64,000 nt of DNA. Origin: Autumnicola lenta. GTDB taxonomy: Bacteria > Bacteroidota > Bacteroidia > Flavobacteriales > Flavobacteriaceae. The number at the start of each line of letters is the position of its first letter. Within the stretch, counting starts at the first letter, position 1. The notes under the pieces were generated by a model. It made no database searches, was not told the origin of the DNA, and worked only from the letters and a program-made list of their open reading frames with translations. Where the stretch lies: contig NZ_JAVRHO010000002.1 in assembly GCF_031846515.1 (NCBI RefSeq), forward strand, positions 186,001 to 250,000. The letters run 5' to 3'. Position numbers and translations under genes: made by a program. Positions 1-8,625 of this stretch are shown here, piece by piece.

Positions 1-456
1 GAGCTTGCAAAAGTAGCCAGGGACGGTGAGTATGATCTTATAATTGCCGGTCGTGAATCAATTGATTATAACGGTGGAATGGTACCGGGAATGCTGGCGA
101 CACTTCTTAAAGCCAATTTTGTAAACAATTGTATTGGTTTAGAAATTGAAGGCGAAAAGGCAAAGGCTATTCGTGAAATTGAAGGTGGTAAAGAGACTTT
201 AACTGCATCTTTGCCTTTGGTTATAGGAGGTCAAAAAGGTCTTGTTGAAGAGAGCGACCTTAAAATCCCAAATATGAGAGGGATTATGCAGGCTCGAAAA
301 AAACAACTGAATGTAATAGAACCCAGTGAACCTGAAACTAAAACAGAAACGGTGAAGTTTGAAAAACCGGCACCTAAAGGAAATGTAAAGATGATTGATC
401 CCGAAAATCTTGATGAACTCATAGATTTACTTCACAACGAAGCTAAGGTGATCTGA
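1..456 (+). CDS. etfB: Electron transfer flavoprotein subunit beta, 3' part
   Basis: The reading frame is open from the first base of the window, so the gene starts upstream and only the C-terminal 151 residues are visible. Seen: an adenine-nucleotide-binding style stretch (LIIAGRESIDYNGG) and the PNMRGIMQARKK segment typical of EtfB near the C-terminus. EtfB pairs with EtfA to carry electrons from acyl-CoA dehydrogenases to the quinone pool through ETF:quinone oxidoreductase; EtfB binds AMP and helps hold the FAD. etfA follows after about 80 bp on the same strand, the usual order. An internal ATG at 79 is not the true start, because conserved family sequence lies before it. Confidence 0.95.
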   Translation, partial: ELAKVARDGEYDLIIAGRESIDYNGGMVPGMLATLLKANFVNNCIGLEIEGEKAKAIREIEGGKETLTASLPLVIGGQKGLVEESDLKIPNMRGIMQARKKQLNVIEPSEPETKTETVKFEKPAPKGNVKMIDPENLDELIDLLHNEAKVI

Positions 457-535
457 TTTTTCAATGCTGTATTTAAATCAGGAAATAAAAAGTAAATGAT
501 TTCCGCCCAGGCGGAAAGATAAAAAATAAAGAAAC

Positions 536-1504
536 ATGTCAGTTTTAGTATATATAGAATCAGAAGAAGGAAAATTGAAAAAGGCATCCTTTGAAGTAGC
601 CTCTTACGCAAAAGAAGTTGCCGATAAAACAGGAACATCAGTAACTGCGGTCACTTTTAATGCGCAGGATACTTCAGAATTAGGAAAATATGGTGTAGAC
701 AAGGTTTTGGCTATTTCCAACGATAAACTTTCTAAATTTAACGCTGAGGCTTATGCTGATGCATTAAAACAGGCCGCAGAAAAGGAAGATGCTAAAGTAA
801 TAGTACTCTCACAAAGTTCCAACAGTAAATATTTAGCGCCCATTCTCGCTGTACAAATGGAGGCAGGTTACGCTTCTAATGTTGTGGCACTTCCTGAAAG
901 CACAGATCCTTTTACCGTAAAGCGAACAGCCTTTACAAATAAAGCTTTCAGTTTTACTCAGATTAGTACTGATGTAAAAGTAATTGGAGTTTCGAAAAAT
1001 GCCTTCGGTATTAAAGAACACCAGGGAGATGCACAGAAAGAAGACTTTTCTCCAAGCCTCTCTGAAGAGGACTTCACTGTAAATGTTGAATCTGTAGATA
1101 AAGCAACAGACAAAGTAACCATAGCAGACGCCGAAATCGTAGTTTCTGGAGGACGCGGACTAAAAGGTCCTGAGAATTGGGGAATGATTGAAGAAATGGC
1201 TGAAATTTTGGGAGCCGCTACTGCCTGTTCAAAACCGGTAAGTGATATGGGATGGAGACCGCATGGCGAACATGTTGGCCAAACAGGGAAGCCTGTAGCC
1301 TCCAACCTTTACATCGCAGTGGGAATTTCCGGAGCGATCCAGCACCTTGCAGGAATTAATGCCGCCAAGACTAAAGTAGTAATTAACAACGATCCTGAAG
1401 CTCCTTTCTTCAAGGCTGCAGACTATGGGATTGTGGGTGACGCTTTCGAGATCGTCCCGAGGCTCAACGAAAAATTGAAGGAATTTAAAGATAAAAACGC
1501 ATAA
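536..1504 (+). CDS. etfA: Electron transfer flavoprotein subunit alpha
   Basis: A 322-residue EtfA, full length for the family. The N-terminal half (about 1-190) is the divergent ETF domain. The C-terminal FAD domain starts near residue 200 with VVSGGRGLKGPENW and continues with ACSKPVSDMGWRPHGEHVGQTG and the AVGISGAIQHLAG segment that surrounds the flavin. It works with EtfB as a soluble electron carrier in fatty acid and amino acid oxidation. A strong hairpin terminator follows the stop codon, so etfB-etfA form one unit separated from the nuclease gene. The ATG at 536 is the only reasonable start. Confidence 0.97.
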   Translation: MSVLVYIESEEGKLKKASFEVASYAKEVADKTGTSVTAVTFNAQDTSELGKYGVDKVLAISNDKLSKFNAEAYADALKQAAEKEDAKVIVLSQSSNSKYLAPILAVQMEAGYASNVVALPESTDPFTVKRTAFTNKAFSFTQISTDVKVIGVSKNAFGIKEHQGDAQKEDFSPSLSEEDFTVNVESVDKATDKVTIADAEIVVSGGRGLKGPENWGMIEEMAEILGAATACSKPVSDMGWRPHGEHVGQTGKPVASNLYIAVGISGAIQHLAGINAAKTKVVINNDPEAPFFKAADYGIVGDAFEIVPRLNEKLKEFKDKNA

Positions 1505-1526
1505 TTTTTATAACTTGCGCCCCATT

Positions 1527-1566
1527 AAAAGGGCTGTCTAATGTCCTTATTTAGACAGCCCTTTTT
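1527..1566 (+). terminator. Rho-independent terminator of etfBA
   Basis: A perfect 15-bp stem (1527-1541 against 1551-1565) with a 9-nt loop. The A-rich foot on the left arm becomes a T run on the right. It lies 23 bp after the etfA stop and argues against any start codon for the next gene inside the hairpin. Confidence 0.93.
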
Positions 1567-1579
1567 CAATTTTTGGAAT

Positions 1580-2206
1580 ATGAGTTTAGTGCGCCTTAAC
1601 ATTAAAGGAATTTCTTACAGTCAAACCCAAAACGGAGCTTACGCTTTAATACTTAGCGAAGTAGACGGAGAAAGAAAACTGCCTATCGTTATTGGGGCTT
1701 TCGAGGCACAATCTATTGCTATTGCCCTGGAAAAAGAGATAAAACCTCCCAGACCTTTAACCCATGATCTTTTCCGGAATTTTGCGGAAAGGTTTTCTAT
1801 TGTGGTAAAACAGGTAATTATTCACAAGTTGGTAGACGGGGTTTTTTATTCCAGTCTTATTTGTGAACGTGATAAGATTGAGGAAATTATAGATGCCAGA
1901 ACCAGTGATGCTATAGCCCTGGCTTTACGTTTTGAAGCCCCCATCTTTACTTACAAAAACATCCTGGACAAAGCCGGTATTTTCCTTAAAGGCGAAGAGC
2001 CGCAGCGAAGCCAGTCTACACGTAAAGAAGAAGAGGAAATCATTTCTGAAGAATTGCTTCCTGATGATATCGAAATAAAATCTGACGATACTAATTATAA
2101 AAAGCTATCGCTTTCAGAACTTAAAGATCTTTTATCGCAGGCAGTGAACAGCGAAGATTATGAAAAGGCCGCACGTATAAGAGATGAAATTTCCAAACGT
2201 AAGTAA
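1580..2206 (+). CDS. Bifunctional nuclease family protein with UVR motif
   Basis: A 208-residue protein of the DUF151/BFN family: N-terminal nuclease-like domain (about 1-135, with LPIVIGAFEAQSIAIALE and the conserved DARTSDAIALALR) followed by an acidic linker and a C-terminal UVR-type helix pair (SLSELKDLLSQAVNSEDYEKAARIRDEI, split here as two halves). Bacteroidetes members commonly carry this UvrB/C-contact motif. The start was set at 1580 because the earlier in-frame ATG at 1541 lies inside the etfA terminator hairpin, and family members begin MSLVRLNI-like. The biological substrate is not established. Confidence 0.9.
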   Translation: MSLVRLNIKGISYSQTQNGAYALILSEVDGERKLPIVIGAFEAQSIAIALEKEIKPPRPLTHDLFRNFAERFSIVVKQVIIHKLVDGVFYSSLICERDKIEEIIDARTSDAIALALRFEAPIFTYKNILDKAGIFLKGEEPQRSQSTRKEEEEIISEELLPDDIEIKSDDTNYKKLSLSELKDLLSQAVNSEDYEKAARIRDEISKRK

Positions 2207-2285
2207 ACGTGAATTTCAAGTTAATTACACGATTGCCAGATCTATTTCCGATAATTGCCATTTTTTCTTTTAAACTTTTTTCTAG

Positions 2286-3995
2286 ATGAATAAGAGCTGG
2301 TCTATCCTGTTTTTAATGCTTTTTGGTATAACCACCGCCTCTTCCCAGAGTATTACCAAAAGCTGGGAAATTAACCCGGACGAAGACACTATATCCTCCC
2401 CAAATGCAGCTTTTACTTCAGAAAATATCCTGAATTTATCAGAAGGAAGATTTAGTATTACAGAAGCTGATGTTAACGACACGATTGCTTCAGGTGATTT
2501 TATTTATCAGAATAACGTCCTGGTTTTTTTCTACAACAAACCGAAAGATACCATTAGAAATTACCGCGTCACCAATTTAAGTGAAACAGTACTGGGAATT
2601 TCTGAAGGTGGTAACGCATATACCTTTCAGGAAAAGACAGAGACGGTTAAAGAAGCAGTTCCGGCGCAAATGGCCAAAGAAATGATCCCAAGCGAAGGTC
2701 CTTCTTTTGGAAGCGTGACCCGCGGAGTACTGGGAATGATCGTGCTTTTAATAATTGCATTTCTTTTTAGCAGTAATAGAAAAGCTATTAACTGGAAAAC
2801 CATCGCGATTGGACTTGGAGCTCAGCTTTTACTGGCTGTAGGAGTATTACGAATTACTTTTGTACAGCGAATTTTTGAATTTGTAGGAAATATTTTTGTC
2901 TTAATCCTGGATTTTACCGCTGCGGGAAGTGAATTCCTTCTTGGGGGAATGATGGACGTAGACAGCTTTGGGTTTATATTCCTGTTCCAGGTATTGCCGA
3001 CCATAATCTTCTTTTCCGCACTTACTTCTGTGCTTTTTTATCTGGGTGTTATTCAGTTTGTCGTTAAAGGAATGGCCTGGGTACTCACAAAATTAATGGG
3101 TATTTCCGGTCCTGAAAGTCTTAGTGTTGCCGGAAATATTTTCCTGGGGCAAACAGAAGCCCCGCTTATGATCAAGGCTTATTTAGAAAGAATGACCCGC
3201 TCTGAAATGTTGCTGGTAATGATTGGTGGAATGGCCACGGTAGCCGGTGGAGTACTCGCTGCTTACATCGGATTTTTGGGAGGAGATGATCCTGTACTAC
3301 GGCTTCAGTTTGCCAAGCATTTACTTGCTGCCTCCGTAATGGCCGCTCCCGGCGCTATAGTAATTTCAAAAATATTGTATCCGCAGCAGGAAGCAGTAAA
3401 TTCCGATGTAGAGGTTTCTTCAGAAAAAATAGGTTCCAATATACTTGATGCCATTGCCAACGGTACTACAGAAGGTCTTAAGCTGGCAGCCAATGTCGCT
3501 GCAATGCTTCTCGTTTTTATAGCTTTTATTGCAATGATAAATTATGTTCTGGGCTGGATTGGAGGATGGACGCACCTCAACACGCTTATGGCAGAATATA
3601 CTCCTTACGGAAAATTCTCCCTTGAGTCGATAATGGGATTAATCTTTGCACCGCTTATGTGGATAATTGGCGTGGCAAAAGAAGATATGATGTTGATGGG
3701 ACAGCTGCTAGGAATAAAACTTGCCGCCAGTGAATTTGTTGGTTACGTACAACTGGCAGATCTTAAAAATCCTGCCAATGCACTTAGCCTTACTTATGAA
3801 AAGTCAGTAATCATGGCGACATATATGTTATGCGGATTTGCAAATTTCGCTTCCATAGGAATACAGATTGGCGGGATAGGCTCCCTTGCCCCCGGACAGA
3901 GAAAATTACTTTCAGAATTTGGTATGAAGGCACTTATAGGAGGGACACTTGCATCGCTTCTTTCCGCTACTATTGCTGGGATGATATTGGGATGA
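2286..3995 (+). CDS. Concentrative nucleoside transporter (CNT/NupC family) with N-terminal exported domain
   Basis: A 569-residue inner-membrane protein. Residues 1-20 look like a signal peptide. About 25-130 form a soluble, beta-rich stretch resembling the lipocalin-like domains found in Bacteroidetes. From about 145 onward there are many membrane segments with CNT landmarks: GQTEAPLMIKAYLERMTRSE, GGMATVAGGVLAAY and the C-terminal ANFASIGIQIGGIGSLAPGQR. The core should import nucleosides with Na+ or H+. The soluble N-terminus is an addition to the roughly 400-residue CNT core. It sits upstream of thyA, which fits pyrimidine salvage, but 470 bp of repeat-bearing DNA lies between them. Confidence 0.92.
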   Translation: MNKSWSILFLMLFGITTASSQSITKSWEINPDEDTISSPNAAFTSENILNLSEGRFSITEADVNDTIASGDFIYQNNVLVFFYNKPKDTIRNYRVTNLSETVLGISEGGNAYTFQEKTETVKEAVPAQMAKEMIPSEGPSFGSVTRGVLGMIVLLIIAFLFSSNRKAINWKTIAIGLGAQLLLAVGVLRITFVQRIFEFVGNIFVLILDFTAAGSEFLLGGMMDVDSFGFIFLFQVLPTIIFFSALTSVLFYLGVIQFVVKGMAWVLTKLMGISGPESLSVAGNIFLGQTEAPLMIKAYLERMTRSEMLLVMIGGMATVAGGVLAAYIGFLGGDDPVLRLQFAKHLLAASVMAAPGAIVISKILYPQQEAVNSDVEVSSEKIGSNILDAIANGTTEGLKLAANVAAMLLVFIAFIAMINYVLGWIGGWTHLNTLMAEYTPYGKFSLESIMGLIFAPLMWIIGVAKEDMMLMGQLLGIKLAASEFVGYVQLADLKNPANALSLTYEKSVIMATYMLCGFANFASIGIQIGGIGSLAPGQRKLLSEFGMKALIGGTLASLLSATIAGMILG

Positions 3996-4030
3996 AAAAA
4001 CAAGAGAGAGGAAAGACAGGCTAGAAGTCA

Positions 4031-4386
4031 GGTCGAAAATTGACATTTCTGAAGCCTCACCGGAAAGCATTGGAAAATTCAGGTTTAAATTGATATCCAC
4101 AAAATAAACCTTCAAGGTCAAAAAAGACCTTGCAGGATTGGATACTTCTGTAACGTTTATAAAACCTTGTCTTCAGCAGAACAATTTCAGCTTTTAAAAT
4201 ATATTCTGGTCGAAAATTGACAAATTTAAGGCAGCACTCAAAAGATTCGAAAAAAATCAGGATTATAATTGGATTTAAAGACTAAACCTACAAGGTCAAA
4301 AAAGACCTTGCAGGATTGCATCGTTTCTTCAGGGTGTGCAAAACTTATAGATCTTCAGTAGACGGGATCTGCTTTTCGTTAATAAA
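4031..4386. repeat. Diverged tandem duplication, two ~177-bp units
   Basis: This covers most of the gene-free 3996-4467 stretch. Unit 1 starts at 4031 and unit 2 at 4208, each opening with GGTCGAAAATTGACA. About 75 bp into each lies a nearly identical 35-bp block (4106-4140 and 4284-4318, one mismatch) containing the hairpin CAAGGTC-aaaaaa-GACCTTG. The rest of the two units aligns loosely, and both have CTTCAG near the far end. No protein-coding sequence was seen here. The opening motif belongs to the dispersed motif family described in the findings. Confidence 0.85.
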
Positions 4387-4467
4387 TACTTAAGAAGTAA
4401 ATGACATAAGATTCAGAGAAAAACATACAATTGTTTATTTTTAGAACATATTTATAGCACAATTTTA

Positions 4468-5292
4468 ATGAAACAATATCACGATTTACTAGAACATGTA
4501 CTGAAGAATGGCGCTGAAAAAGGTGATCGTACAGGAACCGGGACCAAGAGTGTTTTTGGTTACCAGATGCGGTTTGACCTTAATGAGGGTTTCCCAATGG
4601 TCACCACAAAAAAACTGCATTTAAAATCTATAATTTATGAGTTACTCTGGTTTTTAAAGGGTGATACTAATGTGAAGTATCTTAAGGAAAACGGAGTGCG
4701 CATCTGGAATGAATGGGCAGATGAAAACGGAGATCTGGGACCTGTGTATGGTCACCAGTGGCGCAATTGGAATGACGAGGACATAGACCAGATAAAAGAA
4801 GTCATCCATAGTTTAAAGAATAACCCGAACAGCAGGAGAATGTTGGTTACCGCCTGGAATCCTTCTGTTCTTCCCGATACTTCAAAATCTTTTGCTGAAA
4901 ATGTGGAAAATGGCAAGGCTGCTTTGCCGCCATGTCATGCTTTTTTTCAGTTTTATGTAGCAGATGGTAAACTATCCTGTCAGCTTTATCAGAGAAGTGC
5001 AGATATTTTCCTTGGAGTCCCCTTTAATATTGCTTCCTATGCACTATTCACCATGATGGTGGCGCAGGTATGTGATTTACAACCGGGAGAATTCATCCAT
5101 ACTTTTGGAGATGCCCATATCTACAGCAATCATATGGAGCAGGTAAAGCTGCAATTATCGCGGGAAACCCGAAAATTGCCAAAAATGAAGCTTAACCCTG
5201 AAGTCAAAGATATTTTTGAATTTAAGTTTGAAGATTTTATATTAGAGGATTATAATCCGCATCCTGCCATTAAAGGTAAAGTTGCAGTCTAA
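4468..5292 (+). CDS. thyA: Thymidylate synthase
   Basis: A 274-residue ThyA that methylates dUMP to dTMP using methylene-tetrahydrofolate. Visible hallmarks: DRTGTGT near residue 20, the catalytic cysteine in LPPCHAFFQF (Cys156), the phosphate-binding QRSADIFLGVPFNIASYA segment, and the HIYSNHMEQ region. A short insert (about residues 138-150, DTSKSFAENVENGK) sits just before the catalytic loop. folA, which recycles the dihydrofolate produced here, lies in the same window at 11.5 kb. The start ATG is the first in frame. Confidence 0.98.
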   Translation: MKQYHDLLEHVLKNGAEKGDRTGTGTKSVFGYQMRFDLNEGFPMVTTKKLHLKSIIYELLWFLKGDTNVKYLKENGVRIWNEWADENGDLGPVYGHQWRNWNDEDIDQIKEVIHSLKNNPNSRRMLVTAWNPSVLPDTSKSFAENVENGKAALPPCHAFFQFYVADGKLSCQLYQRSADIFLGVPFNIASYALFTMMVAQVCDLQPGEFIHTFGDAHIYSNHMEQVKLQLSRETRKLPKMKLNPEVKDIFEFKFEDFILEDYNPHPAIKGKVAV

Positions 5293-5320
5293 AATCAAAT
5301 TAATTTAAATTCTATTTATC

Positions 5321-5698
5321 ATGAAAAAGTTACTGGTTATCTCATGCTTATTAATCGGAGGAATCAGCGCTGCACAGGCGCAGCAAACGTCCCCTGTATG
5401 GCCCGGCTGTGAAGACAGTGAGGACGTTAGCGCATGTTTTAACAAAAAGCTTTCCCAGCACGTTAGGGAAAATTACGAATATCCAAAAAATAATGCCGGA
5501 GAGTACGTTCGCGGAAAGGTTACCGTATCCTTTACTGTAGATGAAGAAGGAAAAGTTGTTATTAACTCTGTTGAAGGACCAAAGCCAGAGGTAAATCAGG
5601 CTGCCAGAGAAATGCTTGAAAAAATACCTGACATGGAACCCGGAACTTTAGAAGGTGAACCCGATGACAGGAAGTTTACAATTCCGTTTAATTTCTAG
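5321..5698 (+). CDS. Small exported TonB C-terminal domain protein, copy 1
   Basis: A 125-residue protein with a signal peptide (MKKLLVISCLLIGGISAAQAQ) followed directly by a TonB-C/energy-transducer-like domain: the WPGCEDSED...CFNKKLSQHV motif common in Bacteroidetes, then GKVTVSFTVDEEGKVVINSVEGP. It lacks the membrane anchor and proline-rich span of a true TonB, so it cannot transduce energy by itself. It is probably periplasmic, with unknown role. The next gene is a paralogue 36 bp downstream, so the pair arose by tandem duplication. Confidence 0.85.
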   Translation: MKKLLVISCLLIGGISAAQAQQTSPVWPGCEDSEDVSACFNKKLSQHVRENYEYPKNNAGEYVRGKVTVSFTVDEEGKVVINSVEGPKPEVNQAAREMLEKIPDMEPGTLEGEPDDRKFTIPFNF

Positions 5699-5733
5699 TG
5701 TAATGTCCCAAACATTACCGTAACAAATTTTGT

Positions 5734-6144
5734 ATGAAAAAGATATTAGTAGTTCTCCTGCTGTTCACTGCATCCATGGGTTTTGCCCAGGAAGGCGTTA
5801 AAGTTGATGGAAACACCATTACTGTTAAAGAATCGGCTCCTGTTTGGCCGGGCTGCGAAGACAGTGAAGATAAAAAGAAGTGTTTTAATCAAAACCTCAT
5901 GCAGCACATAAAGGAGAACTACAAATATCCCAGGAACGAGGCAGGAGATTTTATAAGAGGAAAGGCTACTATAGCGCTTTCTATCGATGAAGAAGGGATT
6001 GTCGTTGTACGTTCTGTTAAAGGCGAAAATGGCCAAATTAATAAGGCCGCTGAAGCCATGATCAAGAAAATTCCGAAGATGCAGCCGGGAATGAGAGGTG
6101 GAAAACCGACTTCCATTAAATACACTATCCCTCTCACTCTGTAG
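5734..6144 (+). CDS. Small exported TonB C-terminal domain protein, copy 2
   Basis: A 136-residue paralogue of the preceding gene. It has a signal peptide ending around FAQ, the same APVWPGCEDSED and CFNQNLMQHIKENYKYP blocks, and the same C-terminal beta-strand set (KATIALSIDEEGIVVVRSVKG). It has about 12 extra residues after the signal peptide (EGVKVDGNTITVKES). It lacks the TonB transmembrane anchor and PxP spacer. The two cysteines around the WPGCED and KCF positions are shared by both copies and could form a disulfide. Confidence 0.85.
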   Translation: MKKILVVLLLFTASMGFAQEGVKVDGNTITVKESAPVWPGCEDSEDKKKCFNQNLMQHIKENYKYPRNEAGDFIRGKATIALSIDEEGIVVVRSVKGENGQINKAAEAMIKKIPKMQPGMRGGKPTSIKYTIPLTL

Positions 6145-6147
6145 TTC

Positions 6148-6185
6148 GGAGGAAAAAACGTTTTTGCTTTTTTCTCCTATTTCCT
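6148..6185 (+). terminator. Possible terminator after the TonB-C pair
   Basis: An imperfect hairpin with GGAG and an A run (6148-6158) pairing to a T run and CTCC (6168-6177), just after the stop codon at 6144. It is followed by a T-rich stretch. The stem is A/T-heavy with one bulge or wobble. Confidence 0.5.
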
Positions 6186-6366
6186 TTTTATAGTCTACAA
6201 CTACATTTGAATTCCGCCTATTCCTATTTTTTAACTGATATCTTCTTAGTGCAAAAGATCACCGCTCAGGAATAGATCTTTTCTCTAAACTTACTGAAGC
6301 AACCTGACAAGGCGCACTTTAACTTCTCGTTAACTAGCGTTTGTTTCGGTCATTAACAAAAAAGTG

Positions 6367-6374
6367 TAAATTTG
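6367..6374 (+). promoter_or_regulatory. Putative Bacteroidetes -7 element of egtBD
   Basis: TAAATTTG matches the TAnnTTTG consensus. A TTTG at 6340-6343 could be the -33 element, although the 23-bp spacer is longer than the usual 19-21. A transcript would start near 6380, which excludes the in-frame TTG at 6372 and supports the ATG at 6405 as the egtB start. Confidence 0.5.
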
Positions 6375-6404
6375 AAAAGCACACCCTATAACGTGCTTGT
6401 TTTT

Positions 6405-7568
6405 ATGCTTTCACTACAAGATTTACTATTATTATTTACTGAAACCAGAGCACAATCAGAATTAATCTGTTCTTTCCTGGAAGTCGAAGATTACGTGGTG
6501 CAGCCGAGAGAAAATGTCTCTCCTCCAAAATGGCATTTAGGCCATACCACCTGGTTTTTTGAAGAATTTGTACTAAAGGATCACAATAAGGATTACGAGC
6601 TCTACGATAAAAATTCGGCTTACGTATTCAATAGTTATTACGAAAGTGTTGGGGAAAAAGTAGTAAGAACAGACCGCGGGAACCTTTCCAGGCCCACCGT
6701 AGCATGGGTATATGCCTACAGAAATTATGTCACAAAAGCGATAATTGATTTTCTTGAGCAAACGGAAATATCGAAAGAACTGTGCGGCATTTTAGAAATT
6801 GGATGTCACCATGAAAAACAACATCAGGAATTACTTTTGACGGATATCAAATTTATTCTGGGTAATAATCCATTGCTCCCAGTCTATAACAAGCAATTTG
6901 AAGAAAATCCTATTGAGGATTTTGAAGCTGAATGGTTAAAAATTGAAGAAGGTGTTTACGAAATCGGCCATCAATCCACTGACTTTTGCTATGATAACGA
7001 ACTAGGCGTTCATAAAACTTACCTTCAGAATTTTGAAATATCCACAAAACTGGTAACTAACAGGGAATATTTAGAATTTATTGAAGATGGGGGGTACGAA
7101 GATGTTTTACTATGGCATGCAGAAGGATGGGACTGGAAAAACACCAACAACATTAAGGCTCCACTTTACTGGCATAACGTTAACGGGGACTGGCATCAAT
7201 ATACCCTTAGCGGATTAATCCGTTTAATTCCTGATGCTCCTGTTAACCATATTTCCTATTTTGAAGCTTTTGCATACGCACAATGGAAAGGCATGCGCTT
7301 ACCCACAGAAGCCGAATGGGAGATTGCCCAGAAGCAATTTAATTGGGGAACCCGTTGGGAATGGACTGAGAGTGCTTATTCGCCTTACCCCGGCTTTAAA
7401 ACTGCAGAAGGTGCTTTGGGGGAATACAATGGAAAATTTATGGTAAACCAGAAAGTACTAAGGGGAAGTTCTGTAGCCACTTCAGAAAAACATGCCCGCC
7501 ATACGTACAGAAACTTTTTCCAACCAGAACTTCGCTGGCAATTTACAAGCCTGAGATTGGCAAAATAA
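6405..7568 (+). CDS. egtB: Ergothioneine biosynthesis sulfoxide synthase EgtB
   Basis: A 387-residue non-haem iron enzyme. The N-terminal DinB-like domain carries the iron-ligand pattern: HLGHTTWFFEEF (His44/His47 region) and CHHEKQHQE (H-x3-H-x-E, His136, His140, Glu142). The C-terminal FGE-sulfatase domain (from about 195) contains NREYLEFIEDGGY and MRLPTEAEWE. EgtB joins a thiol donor to the C2 of trimethylhistidine with O2. egtD follows 11 bp downstream. ATG 6405 is preferred over the upstream in-frame TTG at 6372, which overlaps the putative promoter. The thiol substrate (cysteine or gamma-glutamylcysteine) cannot be read from sequence. No egtA or egtC is present nearby. Confidence 0.93.
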   Translation: MLSLQDLLLLFTETRAQSELICSFLEVEDYVVQPRENVSPPKWHLGHTTWFFEEFVLKDHNKDYELYDKNSAYVFNSYYESVGEKVVRTDRGNLSRPTVAWVYAYRNYVTKAIIDFLEQTEISKELCGILEIGCHHEKQHQELLLTDIKFILGNNPLLPVYNKQFEENPIEDFEAEWLKIEEGVYEIGHQSTDFCYDNELGVHKTYLQNFEISTKLVTNREYLEFIEDGGYEDVLLWHAEGWDWKNTNNIKAPLYWHNVNGDWHQYTLSGLIRLIPDAPVNHISYFEAFAYAQWKGMRLPTEAEWEIAQKQFNWGTRWEWTESAYSPYPGFKTAEGALGEYNGKFMVNQKVLRGSSVATSEKHARHTYRNFFQPELRWQFTSLRLAK

Positions 7569-7579
7569 TTGAATTACAA

Positions 7580-8542
7580 ATGAAGCCCATTACAATATTT
7601 AAGTCTGCATTCGAGGAAGACACCTATAAAGGACTTAACAGTTATCCAAAATATTTGCTGTCAAAGTATATTTATGACGAGAAAGGAGATAAGCTTTTTC
7701 AGAAAATAATGGATATGCCTGAATACTATCTTACCGAATGTGAAACCGAAATTTTTAAAGCACATACTTCGGCAATTGCTGACTCTTTTAATGGCCCTGA
7801 AGGTTTTGACCTGATAGAACTTGGTGCCGGTGATGGCAAGAAAACAAAAATTCTGTTACGCCATTTAGCCGCAAAAAAATACGATTTCACTTATCAACCT
7901 GTGGATATCAGCCAGAATGTTTTGGATGAATTAAAAGCGTCCCTCCTGAAGGAACTACCAGAAGTCGAGGTGAAAACTCAGCAGGGCACTTATTTTAAAA
8001 CCCTGGAACGCTTATCAGATTATAATGCACGAAAAAAAGTGATTCTTGTGTTAGGCTCCAATATTGGTAATTTGTTACATAAAGATGCAATAGATTTTCT
8101 TAAGAACATAAAGTCCTCCATGAGCACTGAGGACATGCTCTTTATGGGTTTTGATCAGAAAAAAAGTCCACAGAAAATTCTGGATGCATATAATGATCCT
8201 GCCGGAATAACAGAAGCATTTAACAAAAATCTCCTTAACAGGATAAACCAGGAGTTAGATGCAGATTTTAACCTGGACTCCTTTCTACACTGGGAAACAT
8301 ACGATCCCGAAACAGGAACAGCAAAGAGTTTTCTGGTTAGTAAAATACAGCAGGAAGTAAACATCAAAAAGCTGGATTTCACTGCACATTTTAAAGCCTG
8401 GGAAACCATACATACCGAGATTTCTCAAAAGTATGACGACGATGTAGTAGATTGGCTCGCAGGCGAATCTGGTTTAAGAATTGAGAATTCTTTTACCGAT
8501 AGTGAACAATTTTATAAGAATTATGTTTTCAGGAAAGATTAA
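7580..8542 (+). CDS. egtD: L-histidine N-alpha-methyltransferase EgtD
   Basis: A 320-residue SAM-dependent enzyme, normal length for EgtD, which trimethylates histidine to hercynine. Visible: the N-terminal segment LSKYIYDEKGDKLFQKIMDMPEYYLTE (given in parts), the SAM loop DLIELGAGDGKKT near residue 80, and LVLGSNIGNLL near residue 155. It sits directly after egtB, so the two form a minimal ergothioneine operon. Hercynine made here would be the substrate of the upstream gene product. The C-S lyase that completes the pathway is not in this operon; see the class V enzyme at 9.9-11.0 kb. Confidence 0.95.
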   Translation: MKPITIFKSAFEEDTYKGLNSYPKYLLSKYIYDEKGDKLFQKIMDMPEYYLTECETEIFKAHTSAIADSFNGPEGFDLIELGAGDGKKTKILLRHLAAKKYDFTYQPVDISQNVLDELKASLLKELPEVEVKTQQGTYFKTLERLSDYNARKKVILVLGSNIGNLLHKDAIDFLKNIKSSMSTEDMLFMGFDQKKSPQKILDAYNDPAGITEAFNKNLLNRINQELDADFNLDSFLHWETYDPETGTAKSFLVSKIQQEVNIKKLDFTAHFKAWETIHTEISQKYDDDVVDWLAGESGLRIENSFTDSEQFYKNYVFRKD

Positions 8543-8625
8543 AATCTATTAAAAAAGCACGTTTTCCTGACGCAACCATTTGCTATGAAATTCATCTAAT
8601 TAGTACTGCTAACTAAAAATTTAAG

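Noticed and set aside
1541..1579. Earlier ATG for the bifunctional nuclease
   Set aside because: It lies in the loop side of the etfA terminator and encodes residues not found in the family.
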